In this document: in pieces, positions 12,313 to 22,954 of the stretch
How positions within the stretch are numbered: position 1 is the first letter of the stretch
Layout: every line of letters begins with the position of its first letter
Source: Malachius bipustulatus
Lineage: Eukaryota > Arthropoda > Insecta > Coleoptera > Melyridae
Assembly (NCBI GenBank): GCA_910589415.1
Contig: OU342638.1
Coordinates: 11,262,014 to 11,326,013, forward strand
Length of the DNA: 64,000 nucleotides
Direction of reading: 5' to 3'
Position numbers and translations under genes: made by a program
The notes under the pieces: model-generated
The model's input: only the letters and a program-made list of their open reading frames with translations
What the model was told of the DNA's origin: nothing
The model's database searches: none

Positions 12313-12411
12313 GAACACGATCCGGATAATTTATTACGTGAGTAGATTCATAATTATTGATATCATAGGTGCAATAAAAACTATTTTTAGATTACAATGA
12401 AAATATTCTAC
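12313..12411 (+). pseudogene. Candidate terminal mini-exons of a small spliced gene (copy 1)
   Basis: TTTTTTAG precedes a 24-nt segment (12313-12336) reading HDPDNLL and ending at a GTGAGT donor. A second acceptor (TTTTTAG) precedes 12391-12411, which reads YNENILP and then stops. The phase agrees across the junction. The same two-exon ending (DPPPNLD, then YNEDIL and stop) occurs at 37797-37902 and 43437-43534, which is the main support. The upstream part would lie in or beyond the N gap. Function unknown. Confidence 0.4.
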
Positions 12412-12419
12412 CATGAGTG

Positions 12420-13690
12420 AGTATAAGCATTTATGTGTTACCTAATTAATAATAACTGTTAAGATAATATCTTCTGCAGATGATAATTTTTATTATTATT
12501 TTTTAGATATTAAATATTTTTATATATTTTTAAGATTACTGTAAGTACAAATACAATTATTTTTTGAGATATAAAAAATTAATTTTTTTGTTTTAGATAA
12601 TTATAATGTATTTTTATGAATAGATTGTAAGTACCTACTCCAAAAACATATTAATTAATTATTAAGATTACAATTTTTACAGATATATAATAAAACAATT
12701 ATACCTAGTACCTAGTTTTTCATTGAAACCAGCATAAACACTCCATATCATTCACTAGTATCAAAATGTGATTTGAATCTCATTCGTTTGAATGTAAGTA
12801 TTATTTTTTTATATCGAATGTATATTTTTAAAAAAGAGTATTATTTTTTATTCTAGAGACAATATTGCTTATATAAGTGACCTTACGTGTATCACACGAG
12901 AATGTTAAAAAATGATATTAAAACAAGGAAGTACACAACTCAATTTTACATAAAAGTGTTAATATTAAATTTTCAGATTATATTTATACATAAATACCAA
13001 AAATTATGGTTGGGCCCATCAAAAATGTAGAATTTAGTTGATTGAAATAAAATTATATCTGATTATGAGGTAAGTAAAAAAAGAAAAAACCTATTATTTA
13101 CTATACAAATAAAAATTATATATAATCTTTTCAGATTAATTATATAAACCACCTAACTGGCTGAACATAGAATGATTAACGTTTTAATATGATATATTGT
13201 GTTAAATTAGATATTATCTGTATATGATTATTTCTTTTTATTATTACAAGCGTATTGAATAAATAAATAGCATTGACTCTGATTTTTTAATCTGATGTGT
13301 GTGTGTGTGTGATTAGTAGACATTAATTTCACAAGGTCGTTATCCACCCGAGAGAGTTTCTTTGTGGTTAGTTCACGATTGGGTAATGATCTTAGCTCTA
13401 AAATCCCTATAGCATCAAAGCGCCAAGACGCTACTTGATAGCTGACCGCAATATCCGCAAATCAATGTGTGTATAGTTTTTATTGTAATTATCTACACTT
13501 TGGTCGTAGGTTTACATGATGTGATTTTAAGCCCCCATAAAAAGTTAATATATATAACCTATTTGATGAATTAGCATAAAAATACAAAATATGTAAGTTT
13601 TTCTACAAAAAGGTTGAGATAGATAATAAATTTTTTCCAAGTATAATAAACCATAACATTGAAGTTAAAAAATGATAAATAATAGATTTT
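12420..13690. other. AT-rich, no gene recognised
   Basis: Several acceptor/donor-like pairs flank tiny open segments (for example around 12510 and 12600), but none could be confirmed as exons. A short (TG)n lies at 13297-13310. Confidence 0.35.
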
Positions 13691-13773
13691 GAAACTTCCT
13701 TCCTGTGGTAGATATTGGACAAAATGAGAAAATATTAGAAATTATAGCAGTCCGTGTTCTGGTCGTAGCAACG

Positions 13774-14106
13774 ATGGTTTGGTTTTTGTTGGTGATTTTA
13801 ATCCTGGCGTTGTTATGGCCAGCAAATACGAAGAAAGAAGTTAGGTCTGTAGCATGCCAGACTGACGCACCTACGTCAAAGGCCGTAGCATGTCAGACTG
13901 GCATGATGTGTAGTCCTACGATTGACCGCCCTACGTTAGCGGTTCGTCCTACACCCCGACCGACACAAGTGGCTCGCCCTACTGTTACACGAAGCGAAGC
14001 AGTACGAACGTTGCGTCAGCTACTGCAGCAACGTAGGGTAACAGTCACATTAAGACGATCGCAGGCTGTTGATATGGATAAGTATGTACAACATTCTATA
14101 CTATAA
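13774..14106 (+). CDS. Small membrane-anchored basic protein, virus-like cluster
   Basis: The open frame begins at a non-ATG codon (13705); the first in-frame ATG is 13774, giving 110 residues. Residues 1-14 (MVWFLLVILILALL) form one hydrophobic segment, a likely signal anchor. It is followed by two copies of a VACQT motif about 14 residues apart, then Pro/Thr/Arg repeats (RPT occurs five times) and a basic C-terminus. I do not recognise the family. The position beside polymerase and protease-like genes and the GC-richer, compact coding block suggest a gene of the same virus-like element. A spliced upstream exon is possible. Confidence 0.45.
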   Translation: MVWFLLVILILALLWPANTKKEVRSVACQTDAPTSKAVACQTGMMCSPTIDRPTLAVRPTPRPTQVARPTVTRSEAVRTLRQLLQQRRVTVTLRRSQAVDMDKYVQHSIL

Positions 14107-15250
14107 AAGTGGTTAAAAACTATACATCGTAAAGAATAATTTTATTATAAAAAAGCGAACATAAGACAAAAAATTCGAATTTTAATGTAAGAGAATATTT
14201 TTATTATAAAAAATCGAACATAAACAAAAAATTCTTTACGACGGATCACTCAGTATAGGCGTAGTGCTAATATATCTATGTACTCCAGCGAATGGGATTG
14301 AAGCATGTTCCCCCCTCACCTATATATAATATCTAACAAACAAATTGTCTTCATATAAGTAGTTATTATTCCATAATTATTTTTAATTTTTAATTATATC
14401 ACATAATTTTTGAATCTTAAATACTTTTATTTATAATCAATTCAGATGAAAATTTAAACTTAAGGGGGTGAATATAGAAGAAAATAAGAAGATGAACAGA
14501 TGAAGAAGCATAAGAAGATGCTTGGTACTCATAATATTGGAGAAGCCTTCTCTCTTTACGCACGGATGATCTACCATTAATCAATATGACGAGATTCAGA
14601 AAGGGGGTGAGTCTGTTCTAAAAAATGAAACAAGTATTATTAAAAATAGTTTTTAATTTAATTATCTACATAATACATTACATGCTTAGGATGTAATGAG
14701 CTAGTATAAATTGTTATTTTTTTGGGGGCGCTCATTAACACTCCTTTCAATTTTTCTGAGTACCCTTTAGGCACTAGAGCTGGTGAATATACAGCTATAA
14801 TGATTATATATGAAATCTATGTAAGCACTATAAGCAAAAAATAATAATAGTCACTACATTATTTTATACTTACATCATAATCATTGAATAATAGCAACAT
14901 TTTAACCTCAACGATTGTGCAAAATGCTAAAAAAAAGTATTTAAAAATAATATACAGGATAAGCTAGATAATGCATTACTAATACTTCTCAATTCTGCAG
15001 ACATTTTTTCATTTATTTATCTGTGTGTGGTGTATGCACGCCTCGAAGCTTAATCAGAAGACTTTGATAACATGACAAATTGTTATGAGCAAAATAGGAA
15101 AAAATGTGGTATTCCAACGTCACAATAATAAGACAAACAAGTCAATTTTAGTTATGAAATAGGAAACTATGTGGTGCTTCAATTTCCGTCCTTGATAATT
15201 TTATGTTATAATATTATATATAAGCAAGTAAATTAAGAACCACCGTTTGT
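14107..15250. other. Non-coding, AT-rich with short tandem duplication
   Basis: A 60-70-bp block (ATTTTATTATAAAAAA, then GCGAACATAA) is repeated at about 14137 and 14200. No other gene was recognised up to 15257. Confidence 0.4.
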
Positions 15251-15256
15251 GCTACG

Positions 15257-15739
15257 ATGTTATCTTTGAAAGAGCTCGTATTAAAATCTGTGTGTCAAAA
15301 TATTTCAGTTTCGCAAGATTTTATAATAAAAACATTGGAGTTAAATTTACCAATATCGCTATATAATCAGGTGTTAGGATATTATGGGGGGTACGTCAAG
15401 TCTTCAATTTTTCGAGAAATAGACTCTGTAATAGTAGTAATAGACTATAAATATTTGTTGTGGCATAATCATTGGTCTCCTTATTATCCATCAAGAAAAA
15501 TAACTTTAATTCAAGACTGTTATATTTTTTATGTTAGACTTGCAAGTGAAACTGTTAAGGGGTGTTGTGTATGTGAGAAATGCTATATGACTTATAAAAG
15601 CTTAGGGCATGATGATGAATTCATATTTAGGAAGATGCACACCGTAGATGTTATACCTACAGTACTCTTGGAGGATGTGGTGAGAGAAGAATCTAACTGG
15701 TGTGACTGGTGTGTAAAGACACCTCTTTTCAGGATTTAG
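15257..15739 (+). CDS. SOCS/BC-box-like Cys-rich protein, virus-like
   Basis: A 160-residue ORF from ATG. Residues 3-12 (SLKELVLKSV) fit the elongin BC-box pattern except that the usual Cys is Val, and residues 31-40 (LPISLYNQVL) resemble the LP.P..L Cul-box/SOCS tail. The rest contains paired cysteines (CCVCEKC, and WCDWC near the C-terminus) that could bind zinc. One possible role is recruitment of a cullin ubiquitin ligase, but this is inference from short motifs. The gene is followed by a duplicated ~210-bp AT-rich segment and faces the transglutaminase-like gene tail to tail. Confidence 0.5.
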   Translation: MLSLKELVLKSVCQNISVSQDFIIKTLELNLPISLYNQVLGYYGGYVKSSIFREIDSVIVVIDYKYLLWHNHWSPYYPSRKITLIQDCYIFYVRLASETVKGCCVCEKCYMTYKSLGHDDEFIFRKMHTVDVIPTVLLEDVVREESNWCDWCVKTPLFRI

Positions 15740-16155
15740 GTATGTAATTTTCGATTCTACAGTACATATGATTATAACTTTAACGATTAAATTTTTATAA
15801 AAATACTATACGGGGGGTGCATAATAGGTGTATTGATTGAAATTAGATAAATCAGTATTAGTAAAATAAATGATAAAAATAAAAATATAATAATCATATA
15901 TTTGCACAATATTATGATTTTTCTATTGGCAGTCAGTTTATCAGGATTTTAGGTATGTAATTTTCGATTCTACAGTACATATTATTATAACTTTAACGAT
16001 TAAATTTTTATAAAAAATACTATGCGTGGGTGCATAATAAGTGTATTGATTGAAAATAGGTAAATCAGTATTAGTAACATAAATGATAAAAATAAAAAAT
16101 ATAATAATCATATATTTGAACAATACATATTATGATTTTCTATTGACAGTCAGTT
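15731..16155. repeat. Tandem duplication of ~210 bp
   Basis: TTTAGGTATGTAATTTTCGA begins both copies (about 15735 and 15950). The sequence between is repeated with small differences through AATCATATATTTG and CAGTCAGTTTATCA. The second copy includes the 3' end of the minus-strand gene at 16130. A third, weaker trace (GGTAAATCAGTATT) lies near 16815. Confidence 0.85.
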
Positions 16156-16645
16156 TATCAACTCGAGAGTTAACACTTTCTAATACACACTTCAGTATTG
16201 ATGGAGCCGAATTAAAATATTTCTTGGAGTTCCCAGAAGTCTTAAAATCAACAACGTGTTGAATCATTTGTGGTGTGTCCCACTGACGAACCCACTCAGG
16301 TATTTCTTCGGGATAATATTTATATTTATTTGAATCTGGAGGTTTCCGGAAGTATTCAGTTGCAACATATATTGTTGGATCGTAGATTTTATCCTCAATC
16401 ACATTCCAGACGTGAAATATGTCCATGTTACGATATGACACGTATCCATAAACTATTTCAGGTTTTATACCAAACTTTTTAACTTGTTCAAAAAACATAA
16501 TACTTGCTGGTAAACATACTCCGCACATTCCAACATCGTTAAATTCTTGAGCTATCATTTTACTGATAATTTGCGGTATGTGTTCCATCGCGGTTCTGAT
16601 GTCACTGACTGTTTTTTCTGAGAGTACTTTTGTATAAATTATCAA
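16130..16645 (-). CDS. Transglutaminase/papain-like fold protein, virus-like
   Basis: A 171-residue ORF. Its centre has the order expected of a transglutaminase-like Cys-His-Asp site: GMCGVCLPAS (Cys, residues ~39-48), then FHVWNVIEDKIYDPT (His and Asp, residues ~77-91). Two cysteines near the first site make the exact nucleophile uncertain. No signal peptide is evident. Such small proteins can act as peptidases or amide-forming/hydrolysing enzymes; substrate unknown. It lies upstream on the chromosome of, and in the same orientation as, the finger gene and polymerase (16969-21607), so it is likely part of the same compact element. Confidence 0.5.
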   Translation of the reverse strand: MIIYTKVLSEKTVSDIRTAMEHIPQIISKMIAQEFNDVGMCGVCLPASIMFFEQVKKFGIKPEIVYGYVSYRNMDIFHVWNVIEDKIYDPTIYVATEYFRKPPDSNKYKYYPEEIPEWVRQWDTPQMIQHVVDFKTSGNSKKYFNSAPSILKCVLESVNSRVDKLTVNRKS

Positions 16646-16968
16646 TAATGAGTAATCATTTATTGCGCAGTCACCAGGTTTGCTATTGAATAGCGTCCTC
16701 AGCGGAAGTGATAAAAATGAATGATAAATTTAGGAGCGCTGTGTGATGATAAAAATACTATTTTCTACTTATACGTGAGGGGGCCTATAATACGGTTCGA
16801 ACAAACATCGAAATTAGGTAAATCAGTATTTAGGGTTCATTAGTAAAGAAAAAAAGACAATGTAGTTAGGAATTATTTTTATTGATTATTCAGACATAAA
16901 CAGTATAATATATCAATAATAGCACTCGTTGCAACCAAATCTTATTTTTACGTGTGTGAGAAAGATTA

Positions 16969-17777
16969 TTAACATTCTTCATCGGTATTGTGAAGCTTTC
17001 TATGCTTGTAGAGCGAAGTCCGTAACATCTGCTTCTTACATATCTCACATTGAACTTTTTTTCTGTCATACTTGTATTGCCATTTCTTAAACTTATCATA
17101 ACAGTCATTCCATCCGGAGGGTGTGTAAGGTATAAATTGTTTTTTGCAATGACCTCCTTTAATGTAACATTTAGAACATAATCCTTTACCCGTTACAGTA
17201 CATTTATTGAGACATTCTAGACATTCAACTTCGTCAACCTTTGTTCTTGACGTAGCAGATATTCCGCTCGTCGCCGGATCGTTCGAGGGGGCGCATCCTT
17301 TTGATCGAGATCGTCGATTAATTGGAGGTTTCCACCACTCGTTATGCTAGGTGGTAATATTTTGCTGATGATCATAGGTGCTTGATCGAGATCGTTGATT
17401 ACTTGTAGGTTTCCACCACTCGTAGGTGGAGATATTCTGCTGATGGTCATCTGAAACGTGTCTCCTACCATTGCTTCCGCGTTGCTTTGGAATATACCAT
17501 GCATTACATCCCATACATCATCGAAGGTTATGTTTGAAGCGGGCTTGAAGGGTATATGAATTTCATTATCGATGGATGATAAGGTAAACCCTACCTTCTC
17601 CTCAGCTTTCACGTTCTTATACGCATGCTTGAAAATCATCGATAGACCGTCTTTAAGCCATTGTTCGGGCTCTTTCACAGATGTGGGGCGTTCGTTGAAT
17701 CGAAATTCAATGATGTTTTGCGTCAAGCCGAAACGCTTAGTGGTTTTTGTAAATTCTTTGACGATTGAAAATGCCAT
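16969..17777 (-). CDS. Polymerase N-domain paralogue fused to Cys-rich fingers
   Basis: It starts at ATG 17777 (MAFSIVKEFTKT) and is clearly homologous over about 125 residues to the start of the polymerase at 21607 (MAFTVIKEYTKT). A Pro/Ser-rich linker with a repeated GGNLQ.I.DLDQ motif follows. The C-terminus, in a frame offset by one base, contains CLECLNKC, CSKCYIKGGHC and a final C..C-x10-H finger, ending at TAA 16969-16971. The offset falls near a CCCCC run at about 17300, so it may be an assembly error. Only 24 bp separate its start from the polymerase stop, an arrangement usual in viruses and not in insects. A DNA-binding or replication accessory role is inference. Confidence 0.6.
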
Positions 17778-17801
17778 TATAACCGTTCACTGGTGTTTCT
17801 A

Positions 17802-20800
17802 TTACTGATCAAAATCAGAAAGTCGTCTTATCTTTATATGTTTCTTGTACCCGTACGGCTCTGAGTCTTGACCTACGAATTTTCTCTTCTCCAAACAGCC
17901 TCTGTATATTTTAGTTTCCATTTTTGTAATTAATGAATGGTTCGATGTTCTTCGTATATTATTTTGTTCAATAACCATCGAATCATTCAGGCCTAGCACC
18001 AGCTGTTTCATCGAGTCGTTGTTTATCTGCTTATTGATTTGATAATTCAAATTGAACCCCTTCACCTTACATACTTGATGATATTGCTTAGATAAGGATG
18101 AATACACCGTGTAACTATAGTTTTTAGGACCTGCCGAACAAAAATCTGTAATATAAGACTCCTCTCCGTAATCGGCTAATTCATCGGTCATTTCTCCGAG
18201 AGAAGATCCTGTAGGTACGTCCCACTCACCTTCTCTCGATACGTAGATAACAGAGTCGGTGTCGTAATAGAGTACTCTATCTCCAAGCTGGTCAAGATAC
18301 GAATACAATTTGAGTCGTGCTTGCGCTGTGACGTATGCAGCGATTACTACATTGGTTGTCGATAGCGAGGCTCTAGCTTCGTCCTTATACTCGTATGAAG
18401 CAATCAGAACATTTTCATTGATAATCGTTAAATGATTGACGTTTATTGCTGGATTGCTAAACAGTTCTGACAATGCCTCCGGTTGCCGAATTATAGTACA
18501 TGATGTCTGAGCCTCGCGTTGTCCGAATTTTCCCCTGTGAAAAAATTAATCTTTATAATGCGGCACTAGCGTGTTAAATAAAAATCCCTTACCAAAAACT
18601 GTTAAGAATCAACTTGGCGAGCGACCTGAGCCCCGGATTCTTAACCACGTCCTCTAGCTTTACACCTTCGGCAGCCATAAACGACGCGATGTAGGCATTT
18701 TTTTCATCCTCTGACAGACAATCGGAAGGCCAGCCTGAAGCCTCTTGCTTAATTTTGATAAACTTGTTCATAAATTCGGCAAACAGGCCTCCTGAACCAT
18801 TACTTTTATCGTACTGCGTGATATCATATTCCCAAACTTCATAAACTGTTAAAATTTCATATCCTTTGGATAACGCCACGCGTATTTCGTCCATAGTCCA
18901 GGTACCACACAATGCTCGATCATCCTTATCGTGGTTACATTCGCCCGTATTAAGATCTAAACCACATTTATTGCATAATATAAACATCAGCTTATTATTC
19001 ATTTTAACAGGTAATACAGGATGATAGAGTTGCTGCGGTGGTAAAATCTTGCATTTAATAAGGCCTTCGATTTCACCGCGGGGGAGATACCCTATGTAAA
19101 CTTTTGGATCACCTACGGGAAATTTTCCGTATTTGCAGACCCACGGGTATAAGGAGCAAACATCAACGTATTTAATTTTTTCATTATCCCTTGCTTTGTA
19201 ATAACTTTTTGTACACCCAGTTCTTCCGCCGTAAAAAGCATCTCGAGGATTCAGCGGTAGATATAAAAGCATGACGTGATTATTCAACTCGACACATAGT
19301 TTTTTATCTTGCTGTAGAATTCGTTTAAATTCACGCTCCCACATTTCATTCACGGTGTAACCTTTACTTATCAAACGAGCTGATTTTCTCTGTGTGCGTT
19401 CGAAACGCGCTTCCATAGAGTCTAAAATGTCTTCATGGATCGGTTTCGTTCTATTACTGGGAAAACATTTGGGGCAGCCGTGGTAATAACATCCGTAAAA
19501 TTCGAACACTTGGTTTGTTTCTCGAGAGTAACCATCCACCTTGACACCTGCTACGGTGGCTTCCTGCTGACGACCTGCATGCTGAATTTCAATGTTTTTC
19601 TTCTGTTCTTCATACAAAAGCCATTGGAGGGCTATCTTTGATTGATTATTGCTCATCCTGTACCCATTCTTAGGTATATCGTATTTGCATTAAGAAAGTT
19701 TCTTCGATACATTTTATTACAAGCCCCGGGAATAGTAATGGCTTCGGTAAATGGGGATATATTCCCCGTTTCCATAACCATCTTGTGAAATTTTATACAA
19801 GCTTGTGTTAATATTTCAACATCGCTGATGCAATACAGGATCATCTCCTTCTGCAAATCGAACTGGTCGTTCCGATGCTGGTCATACCATTCGAGAAACT
19901 TGGCTCGATCTGATACTTTCATGGAGTCTGCCCCGTAAAACGACGAATCGGGGATAGGACCTATATAATTTTTGTTGACTCTTGTATTGAAAAAATGTGG
20001 AAAATATCCCTTATTCAACTCTTCGAGGCCGAACGCCTTAGGTAATGCAGACAGCTTCATAGGGAAGTAGTTTAATGAATCGATGAACTTCAATTTTCCG
20101 ACAGTCAGCATTAACAACTTACTCCCGCGTTTGATTATATCAGGCTTCAAATCGGTATTCTCCAAAATATGCTTAAGCATAAACTGGTGATCGTAAGCTT
20201 GACCGTTGTGGGCTATGATTATTACGTTTTTGAATTGCTTATAATTCCATAAATGAGTAAAAAATGGTAGTATGACGTCATCGTTCTTGATAATCTGTCT
20301 TCGCAGACCGCACCTCGAGCAAACCAGTAATTCAGTACTACTCTTCGTGAAACATTCTCTGCATCTCGTCTGGAAAACACATAGAATAGGAACGTGTACA
20401 TTTTCCCCTCGATGATTCTGCTGGTCTTGCGTCGTCTCCAAGTCGTAAAATACGAACAGAGTATCGTCGAGCTTGGGTGATCCGGTATCTTTTTGTATGT
20501 AGCACAGGTGCCCTGCAGGTTGATGTTTTTTACAAACCCCGCAAAATATTTCTCCACAATAATGAATACGGTCTGCCTTGATAGTTTTAAGGCACTCGAC
20601 GCACCTTTTTACTCTGTCACAGTGCGTGGTTCCGTCACCTGCACATATCTTGTGATTATCATAGCAACTCTGCCCTCTGAACTGTCTGTTACAAGCCTCA
20701 CACCAAATTTCCAAGGTCTTAGGCATGGGGGCTCTCGTTGACATCCAGGACATTGCCCGTTACATCTATGTTTCTCTTTATGATCATATGCTATATGGCA

Positions 20801-21607
20801 ATTTTGGCAATAATACCTACAGCAAAATGCGGAAGTTAAACTGGTAATAACGTTGTAATGATTGTCATGATATAATAAATTAATTTTCTGTTCGGCATCA
20901 GCTCCTTTAAATAGCACGTTTCGACCTTTAGATCCGTAGGCGTAAACTGTTATTTTATAGTTTTTTAAATGCTCTTGAAATTGTGTTAATTCTTCAAAGC
21001 CTGCTCCTGAGGGTGGAATTCGAATACCTGTCTTTTCGAGTAGTTTATGAACTTCCAGATCTTGACGTTTTCCTATATTTCGACGTACTTGGTTTATATA
21101 CGGCACATTATGTATGTACGCGATTGCCACAACCAGAGCTCGAGGAAGGCATAAATTATCTTTGTTTTTAATTGTTATGACCCCCTTCTTCTTGGCACAA
21201 TCTTCTTCGAAAGTTATGTGGGGTTCAGTATTCCGTCCTGACCCCTTAAATGGACTTAAGCTGGTTGCTATTATTTTAAAACTGTTTCCTTCAACGGCTG
21301 CTTTATTGCTTTGATATAATAAATCTAGTAATTTCCATACGGTCTCGAACTTCAATTCGCTGACAAGATTGAATGGTACGTGGAACTCCGAATTTAATTC
21401 ATCGGCTGTGAAAGTAATCCCCACTTTATCGGTAGATTTTAAGCTTTCCACCAAATGATTATATATCTGTCTAAGTCCGGTCTTTATCCAGTGTTCAGCG
21501 TCTTTTAGTTCCTTTAATGCGGTATTTAACTTGAACTCGATAATTTGTTGATTTAATCGATAACGTGTGTTAGTTTTAGTATATTCCTTGATAACGGTAA
21601 AAGCCAT
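17802..21607 (-). CDS. Family B DNA polymerase, Polinton/adintovirus-like (lineage A)
   Basis: About 1250 residues in two exons (21607-18593 and 18534-17802) around a 58-bp GT-AG intron. Order: N-terminal domain shared with the 17777 gene; an OTU-like segment (DNLCLPRAL near 21150, NHYNVI near 20857); Cys-rich fingers; exonuclease motifs FYDLETT (20444), AHNGQAYD and YCISDVEIL; palm motif A DVCSLYP (19164), motif B LNSFWGKFGQR built across the intron, motif C YYDTDSV (18263). All catalytic aspartates are present. Two one-base offsets split the frame, near 20730 (at a C run on the coding strand) and near 19656. The presumed role is protein-primed replication of a viral or Polinton genome. Confidence 0.85.
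18535..18592 (-). other. 58-bp intron in polymerase A
   Basis: The minus-strand donor TTTTG|GTAAGG and acceptor TTTTTTCACAG|GGG splice in frame to complete conserved polymerase motif B. Without splicing, translation stops at the TAA of the donor. Confidence 0.85.
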
Positions 21608-21676
21608 CATCCTCCTAGTCACCTTCGCACTTTGATAAGGCTCGAGAAACACCACAGATAAGCTTCTCCGTCAGAC

Positions 21677-21690
21677 GATTATATACCTCG
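21677..21690 (-). promoter_or_regulatory. Candidate TATA box for polymerase A
   Basis: The minus strand reads CGAGGTATATAATCG about 75 bp upstream of the chosen ATG (21607). The similar gene at 17777 also starts with MAF, which supports this start over the longer in-frame start at 21655. Confidence 0.45.
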
Positions 21691-21699
21691 TTATGATAA

Positions 21700-22089
21700 C
21701 CCCGCCCACTGTGGTAATCTCTCCCGGTTTTGATTGGCTCATCTTCATTATTATTGACATCATTCCTATTGACAAAATGTTAATTTTTATCTATTAACCA
21801 GTTTTCAGCTTATTTTTACAACCCCGTTTATTATTTTACCGTAGGTAGGTAATGAATCATATTCATGCTCATGTTATATCGGGGCATAACGATGTTTACA
21901 TTTTTATATCACTTGAATTTCCGGAGCGCATTCTTCTAGTACCTCGCAGTACGTAATCGTTAAATTTCACATCCTGACTATCGTTTTTATCTAATTCGAC
22001 ATTGCATCATCTAAAATAATATTTTTTGTGCACAACGAGAGCTCGTCCAGAGGATGATAGAGCTGACACGACCGGGGTTTTTAATTGCA
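21700..22089. other. Upstream region of polymerase A, no ORF
   Basis: Contains a GC-richer block (CCCCGCCCACTGTGG near 21700) and otherwise AT-rich sequence with no recognised gene. Confidence 0.4.
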
Positions 22090-22755
22090 TTATTTTTTAA
22101 CCTGAGATGCATGAGGGTTAAACGTAGGTAGCGGATTACATCATTGAACGATCAAACTTAGATAGTAGAAGCGTGCGTTTGCTATCTATATTCCATTAAT
22201 AGTATGATGTCATACACAACAATGGTTGCTATTCCTATTTTTCTGTATAGTTATTACACACATAAGTAGTGTTTGCGGTTACTGAGGATCTTCAATAGTA
22301 CGCGCGCTTTTTTTACATATAAAATCTTTAACATTTTTTTATTTTTTACTGAAAATTTCATTTCGATGCTATTCATATGCAAGTTTTGCGGTCACCTCGA
22401 TATTTGGCATCACGCTTATCAATTATTTTTTAACCTGAGATGCATGAGGGTTAAACGTAGGTAGCGGATTACATCATTGAACGATCAAACTTAGATAGTA
22501 GAAGCGTGCGTTTGCTATCTATATTCCATTAATAGTATGATGTCATACACAACAATGGTTGCTATTCCTATTTTTCTGTATAGTTATTACACACATAAGT
22601 AGTGTTTGCGGTTACTGAGGGGCCTTCAATAGTACGCGCGCTTTTTTTACATATAAAATCTTTAACATTTTTTTATTTTTTACTGAAAATTTCATTTCGA
22701 TGCTATTCATATGCAAGTTTTGCGGTCACCTCGATATTTGGCATCACGCTTATCA
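22090..22755. repeat. 333-bp tandem duplication
   Basis: TTATTTTTTAACCTGAGATG starts at 22090 and again at 22423. The two 333-bp units are nearly identical, with differences such as GAGGATCTTC versus GAGGGGCCTTC, and end at CACGCTTATCAA. The near-identity implies recent duplication. No conserved protein is encoded. It could be the terminal repeat of the polymerase-A element. Confidence 0.9.
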
Positions 22756-22954
22756 ATACAGCTATTTTACTTTTAGACTCACCACAGGTTTAATCAGCAG
22801 GTACATCCTGTTACACAAGATATTATACTTGCTACGTTTTTATATGAAAACATTATTAGTTTAACGGTAATTTTCATTGATACCACATCAGAGCTGTCAA
22901 TACAGATATCTACGAGTTTTCATTGTTTTTACATTACATACAGTTGAACTTGTA

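Noticed and set aside
14230..14260. TTTACGACGGATCACTCAG resembles the start of 5.8S rRNA
   Set aside because: Similarity stops after about a dozen bases; the conserved GAAGAACGCAGC segment is absent.
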